A DNA stretch of 7,645 nucleotides, taken from contig JALGZU010000177.1 of assembly GCA_025774735.1 (NCBI GenBank), positions 1 through 7,645 of the forward strand, written 5' to 3'. The notes under the pieces are model-generated. The model worked only from the letters and a program-made list of their open reading frames with translations, was not told where the DNA came from and searched no databases. Shown here piece by piece: positions 4,835-7,645 of this stretch. The translations under genes were made by a program, and so were the position numbers. The DNA comes from a candidate division LCP-89 bacterium. Its GTDB lineage: Bacteria > Electryoneota > B3-LCP. Within the stretch, counting starts at the first letter, position 1; each line of letters starts with the position of its first letter.

Positions 4835-7645
4835 CCAAAATCTATCCGGTAGTCCGATAGCTTGTCCCTCACCGATTACTTCGCCATCGAACGCTTCTCC
4901 CGTATTGAACCAGCCATCTAGTCCATCTGTACCACCTGTTCCCAGCTTGAAGAAGGTGAAGCTGTCGGTCGAGGTGTCCGCACCAGCTGTGGCATAGGCG
5001 CTGTAGAAGTACATCCCTGCCGGAGCACCCCCGGGAACATTCTGCGTCCTATCGCGACCGATGGTAATCTCACTGCCTATATCGACATTTACCGGTCCTA
5101 ACGTCGGCCCGTAAATACTCCCATTCGGTAGAGTCACGTCGCACCAGGCATCGACATTCAACGAAAGCAGATCGATGTTGGTGACCTGGATGTTGTAACT
5201 GAAGTTGCCGCCTGCAGCCGGAATTTCGATAGGTGTATCATAGGGAGTTAGTAGAATCCTCTGGGGCATACTCTGATCGTAATAGAAGGCTCCCATGTCA
5301 GCGACTGTACCATCGGGATCGTTGTACTGCGGATCGGGATTTCCGGTGTCGATGCAGGGTGATCCCCAGGCCATGCGGTAGTCATCTTGATTCATGTTGA
5401 CGAATTCGGGATAATCGAGGATGTTTCCTTCCAACCAACTCACCGTGCCGTTACCGTTGGTCATGATTCCGTATTCTCCACCTTGAATGTCAGAGTATGA
5501 TACTGTGATTGAATTAGGAGGAGAAGATGGATGATAATAAACCTCCGGGAAATCATTCCACAGGACGCAATTGACTAAAATCGGATTGGAATTCGACAAA
5601 CAGTAAATCCCACCGTTTTGCCAGTTGGCAGTATTGCCCGCTATGGTGACATTGACCAGATTCGGATTTGAAGCATGACAGGATAGCCCACCGCCAAACT
5701 CAGCGTGATTATCTGTTAAGGTGACATCGACCAAACTTGGATGGGAACCACTTTGAAGACCAATCCCACCTCCTGCAGTACCACTACCAGCAGAATTACC
5801 CTTTACAGTGATATTTGTGAGACTCGGACTGGAACCTTCACAGTAAATTCCACCACCACTTGTCGCAGCAGCTCCTCCTGTAAGAGTTAAATTTGAAATT
5901 TCTACTCCCTCTCGATTATAGATTCTCATCACCCTGTCAATACCTTCTGCATCAAGTGTAACTCCAGTTTCCGACTCCCCGGACAGATTTACATAATCTG
6001 GAATGCATACTGGAAAGTAGTCGCCATTTGTTGAAGGACTATATCTGCCATCCAAAAGATTGACCGTCTGAGGATTCTGGCTGCTTGCCAGGGTTTTGTT
6101 AAAAGCACAATGGATCGTTTTTACGGGATCTTCGGCAGTGAGACCACTGTTGGTATTATCGCCATCAGGCGATACAAATAACTCAACTGTAGTCTGGGTT
6201 ACCATTCCATGTAAAATGTCGAATGAGTAATAGTATTCGGGATAAGCCTGAAATTCTGTTGGATCGAGAACGGTGAATGTATCGACAATTACATCCATAT
6301 TATTCGAACTTGTACTATACAGATCATTGCCAATATCAGCATAGTTAGAATATATATTGCAACGATCTGTAACATCAAACGTGATGTTGGAATACTGGTA
6401 ATTATAAATCCCACCACCATGTTCTGCAGAATTGTCTGAAATGGTAACATTCTCCAAGGTCAGATCTGATGTGTAACAGTAAATCCCACCACCAGATTGA
6501 GAGGCAGAATTGCCCGAAATGACAACGTTCTGTAACGTCACGTTTTCGGCGTAAGTAGAGGAAATCCCACCACCATAATCAGCAGAATTATCTGTTACAG
6601 TAACATTAATCAAAGTCGTGTTAGAGGAGCAGATAATCCCCGTACCTAAATTGCCAGTTACAGTGATGTTGATAAGAGTTGGATTACCACCACAGGCTAT
6701 CCCACGCCAACCGTTGGTAATAGTCATTCCTGCAACCGAACTGTTTTGTCCACCCAAGAATTCCAGAACGGAATTGTATTCTTGAAAATCAGCATCAAGG
6801 ATGGTAATACCCTCACCACTGCCTATAAGGAACACGTGACTGAGACATGAAATGGGAAACTGTTCGCCATTGGTATTTGGACTGTAAGTGCCGGGGCCGA
6901 GGAGAATTGTTTGTGGATGCATAGAATCCGGGGCAATAATGGACAGGGCGTAGGTAATCGTCTGCAGAGCATTGTCAAAGGAGGAACCGTTGTTCGAATT
7001 GTTCCCACTTGGAGAAACATACAAGTTGCCAAAGATTACCGGCAATTCGTATGGAGTTATATGTTCAGTGCTATCATCATAGAAGGATGATACAGCATAG
7101 TATTGTATTCCATCATGAGGATTTTCATCGGTGAAGGTGGTATCCACCAAAAGGTTCGTGTTCAGCATCTGTTGGTCGCAATAAAAGTTATAGCCTAAGA
7201 GTCCGGCAGTAATTACAGGAGGTTCCCAGTTGAGAGTGACAGGAGGTTCCCAGTTGAGAGTGATTGAATTTTCTCCCACAAATGCTTGTAAACTTCTAGG
7301 AGTATATTCGTCTGCAATTCCAATTGGATGATTATCGCTTCTCTCCAAATTTACTCCGTTGTATCCATCACCTAACATATAATCTATGGAGTAAAATCCG
7401 AGTTGGTTATTTGTCTGAATTTCGAATTCTGCAAAGACACTGCCGCTATCGGTTCCTGCTACACCTGATCCTCCCCACCAGTAATATCCGTCCGGGGCAG
7501 GGCTTGCATTTTCCTGCATATCAGAAACCAGGCTATCATAATAAATCGTTTCGGTATATACACCGGTACAGGGGATGGAATCACCCGGAATCGTCCATCC
7601 TTCGGGAAGAGAAATCCCAAAATAGGGTACTTGACCTCCTCCATT
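4583..7645 (-). CDS. Large secreted beta-helix surface protein with T9SS-type sorting domain (N-terminus beyond window)
   Basis: The frame is open for 42 codons beyond the first visible Met (7519) up to the window edge and reads like real protein (GISLPEGWTIPGDS), so that Met is not the start and the N-terminus is missing; 1020 residues are visible. Counting from that Met: a fibronectin-III-like domain (about 73-163); a first beta-helix module opening LYVSPSGNN (166-420); a second opening LFVSPDGDN (447-748), ending in SPCIDTGNPDP and ADMGAFYYD as in choice-of-anchor-Q proteins; a linker domain (752-860, with RDRTQNVPGGAPAG); and a C-terminal sorting domain (about 896-978, YPNPFNPVTTIRF...ASGIYFYRIEAG...KKMVLIK). 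The helix coils repeat a pattern like LxNVTxxxNSAxxGGGIYC. Such proteins are exported through the outer membrane by T9SS and anchored or released, and beta helices often bind or cleave polysaccharide; no catalytic residues could be assigned. Oddities are a 24-bp duplication, an embedded hairpin repeat and a G+C drop across the helix modules. Confidence 0.9.
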   Translation of the reverse strand, partial: NGGGQVPYFGISLPEGWTIPGDSIPCTGVYTETIYYDSLVSDMQENASPAPDGYYWWGGSGVAGTDSGSVFAEFEIQTNNQLGFYSIDYMLGDGYNGVNLERSDNHPIGIADEYTPRSLQAFVGENSITLNWEPPVTLNWEPPVITAGLLGYNFYCDQQMLNTNLLVDTTFTDENPHDGIQYYAVSSFYDDSTEHITPYELPVIFGNLYVSPSGNNSNNGSSFDNALQTITYALSIIAPDSMHPQTILLGPGTYSPNTNGEQFPISCLSHVFLIGSGEGITILDADFQEYNSVLEFLGGQNSSVAGMTITNGWRGIACGGNPTLINITVTGNLGTGIICSSNTTLINVTVTDNSADYGGGISSTYAENVTLQNVVISGNSASQSGGGIYCYTSDLTLENVTISDNSAEHGGGIYNYQYSNITFDVTDRCNIYSNYADIGNDLYSTSSNNMDVIVDTFTVLDPTEFQAYPEYYYSFDILHGMVTQTTVELFVSPDGDNTNSGLTAEDPVKTIHCAFNKTLASSQNPQTVNLLDGRYSPSTNGDYFPVCIPDYVNLSGESETGVTLDAEGIDRVMRIYNREGVEISNLTLTGGAAATSGGGIYCEGSSPSLTNITVKGNSAGSGTAGGGIGLQSGSHPSLVDVTLTDNHAEFGGGLSCHASNPNLVNVTIAGNTANWQNGGIYCLSNSNPILVNCVLWNDFPEVYYHPSSPPNSITVSYSDIQGGEYGIMTNGNGTVSWLEGNILDYPEFVNMNQDDYRMAWGSPCIDTGNPDPQYNDPDGTVADMGAFYYDQSMPQRILLTPYDTPIEIPAAGGNFSYNIQVTNIDLLSLNVDAWCDVTLPNGSIYGPTLGPVNVDIGSEITIGRDRTQNVPGGAPAGMYFYSAYATAGADTSTDSFTFFKLGTGGTDGLDGWFNTGEAFDGEVIGEGQAIGLPDRFWLYSAYPNPFNPVTTIRFGLPVGSWVKLDVFDVTGRLTESPLQGWRSAGYHEVTFDASDLASGIYFYRIEAGDFCDVKKMVLIK
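4711..4736. repeat. Type 1 hairpin repeat embedded in the sorting-domain coding region
   Basis: A perfect 9-bp stem (gggcgactc 4715-4723, gagtcgccc 4727-4735) with loop ggt is preceded by gta, giving the GTAGGGGCG...CGCCC pattern of the intergenic type 1 units (compare 832-856). It is read in frame as GRLTESPLQ within the sorting domain. Confidence 0.6.
7215..7262. repeat. Exact 24-bp in-frame tandem duplication in the fibronectin-III-like domain
   Basis: The 24-bp unit starting acaggaggttcccag (7215-7238) is repeated identically at 7239-7262. On the coding strand each unit encodes TLNWEPPV, giving TLNWEPPVTLNWEPPV where such domains normally have this strand once. The identity at synonymous positions implies a very recent duplication, or an assembly error. 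Confidence 0.9.

Noticed and set aside
5560..6700. Repeated short DNA words (ccaccacc, gaattgt..tctgaaatggtaac-like) resembling an array, considered as CRISPR
   Set aside because: They are imperfect, in frame and explained by the beta-helix coil pattern of the protein.
4583..7519. Taking the Met at 7519 as the true start of the large surface protein
   Set aside because: The frame stays open for 42 codons to the window edge, encodes protein-like sequence there, and no signal peptide follows that Met.

Overview
This window looks like part of a chromosome from an uncultivated or little-studied bacterium of the FCB superphylum (the Bacteroidota, Zixibacteria, Electryoneota and Marinimicrobia kind of lineage). 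Three things point there. The large minus-strand surface protein ends in a type IX secretion (T9SS)-type sorting domain. A promoter at 1296-1326 fits the Bacteroidota TAnnTTTG pattern. The gaps between genes are filled with short GC-rich hairpin repeats of a kind common in such genomes. No marker gene is present, so a finer placement is not possible from this window.

Left part (1-3439), plus strand. First is a cytidylate-kinase-like protein carrying a C-terminal BON domain (start at or before position 7). A terminator-like hairpin and a 375-bp array of hairpin repeats follow. Next is a strong-looking promoter placed so close to an ATG (1333) that the transcript should be almost leaderless. 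It drives a two-gene operon: a nine-helix VanZ-like membrane protein with an Mth938/DUF498-like C-terminal domain, and, 16 bp later, a single-pass membrane-anchored TPR protein. Charge distribution suggests that both operon proteins place their soluble domains on the outer face of the cytoplasmic membrane.

Middle (3440-3822). A second hairpin-repeat array lies between convergent genes. It contains the same unit types as the first array and ends in a hairpin that probably terminates the minus-strand transcript.

Right part (3823-7645), minus strand. A large secreted protein runs off the right edge, so its N-terminus is missing. It has a fibronectin-III-like domain, two parallel beta-helix modules, a linker domain and a T9SS sorting domain. 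It is followed after 118 bp by a small unrecognised protein with a membrane helix at each end and a beta-rich domain between them. The large gene shows an exact in-frame 24-bp tandem duplication, a hairpin repeat unit read as codons inside its sorting domain, and a marked drop in G+C across its beta-helix part.

No RNA genes, CRISPR arrays, transposase genes or phage genes were seen. The most notable items are the VanZ-Mth938 fusion with its TPR partner, the kinase-BON fusion, the near-leaderless promoter, and the hairpin repeat embedded in a sorting-signal coding region.
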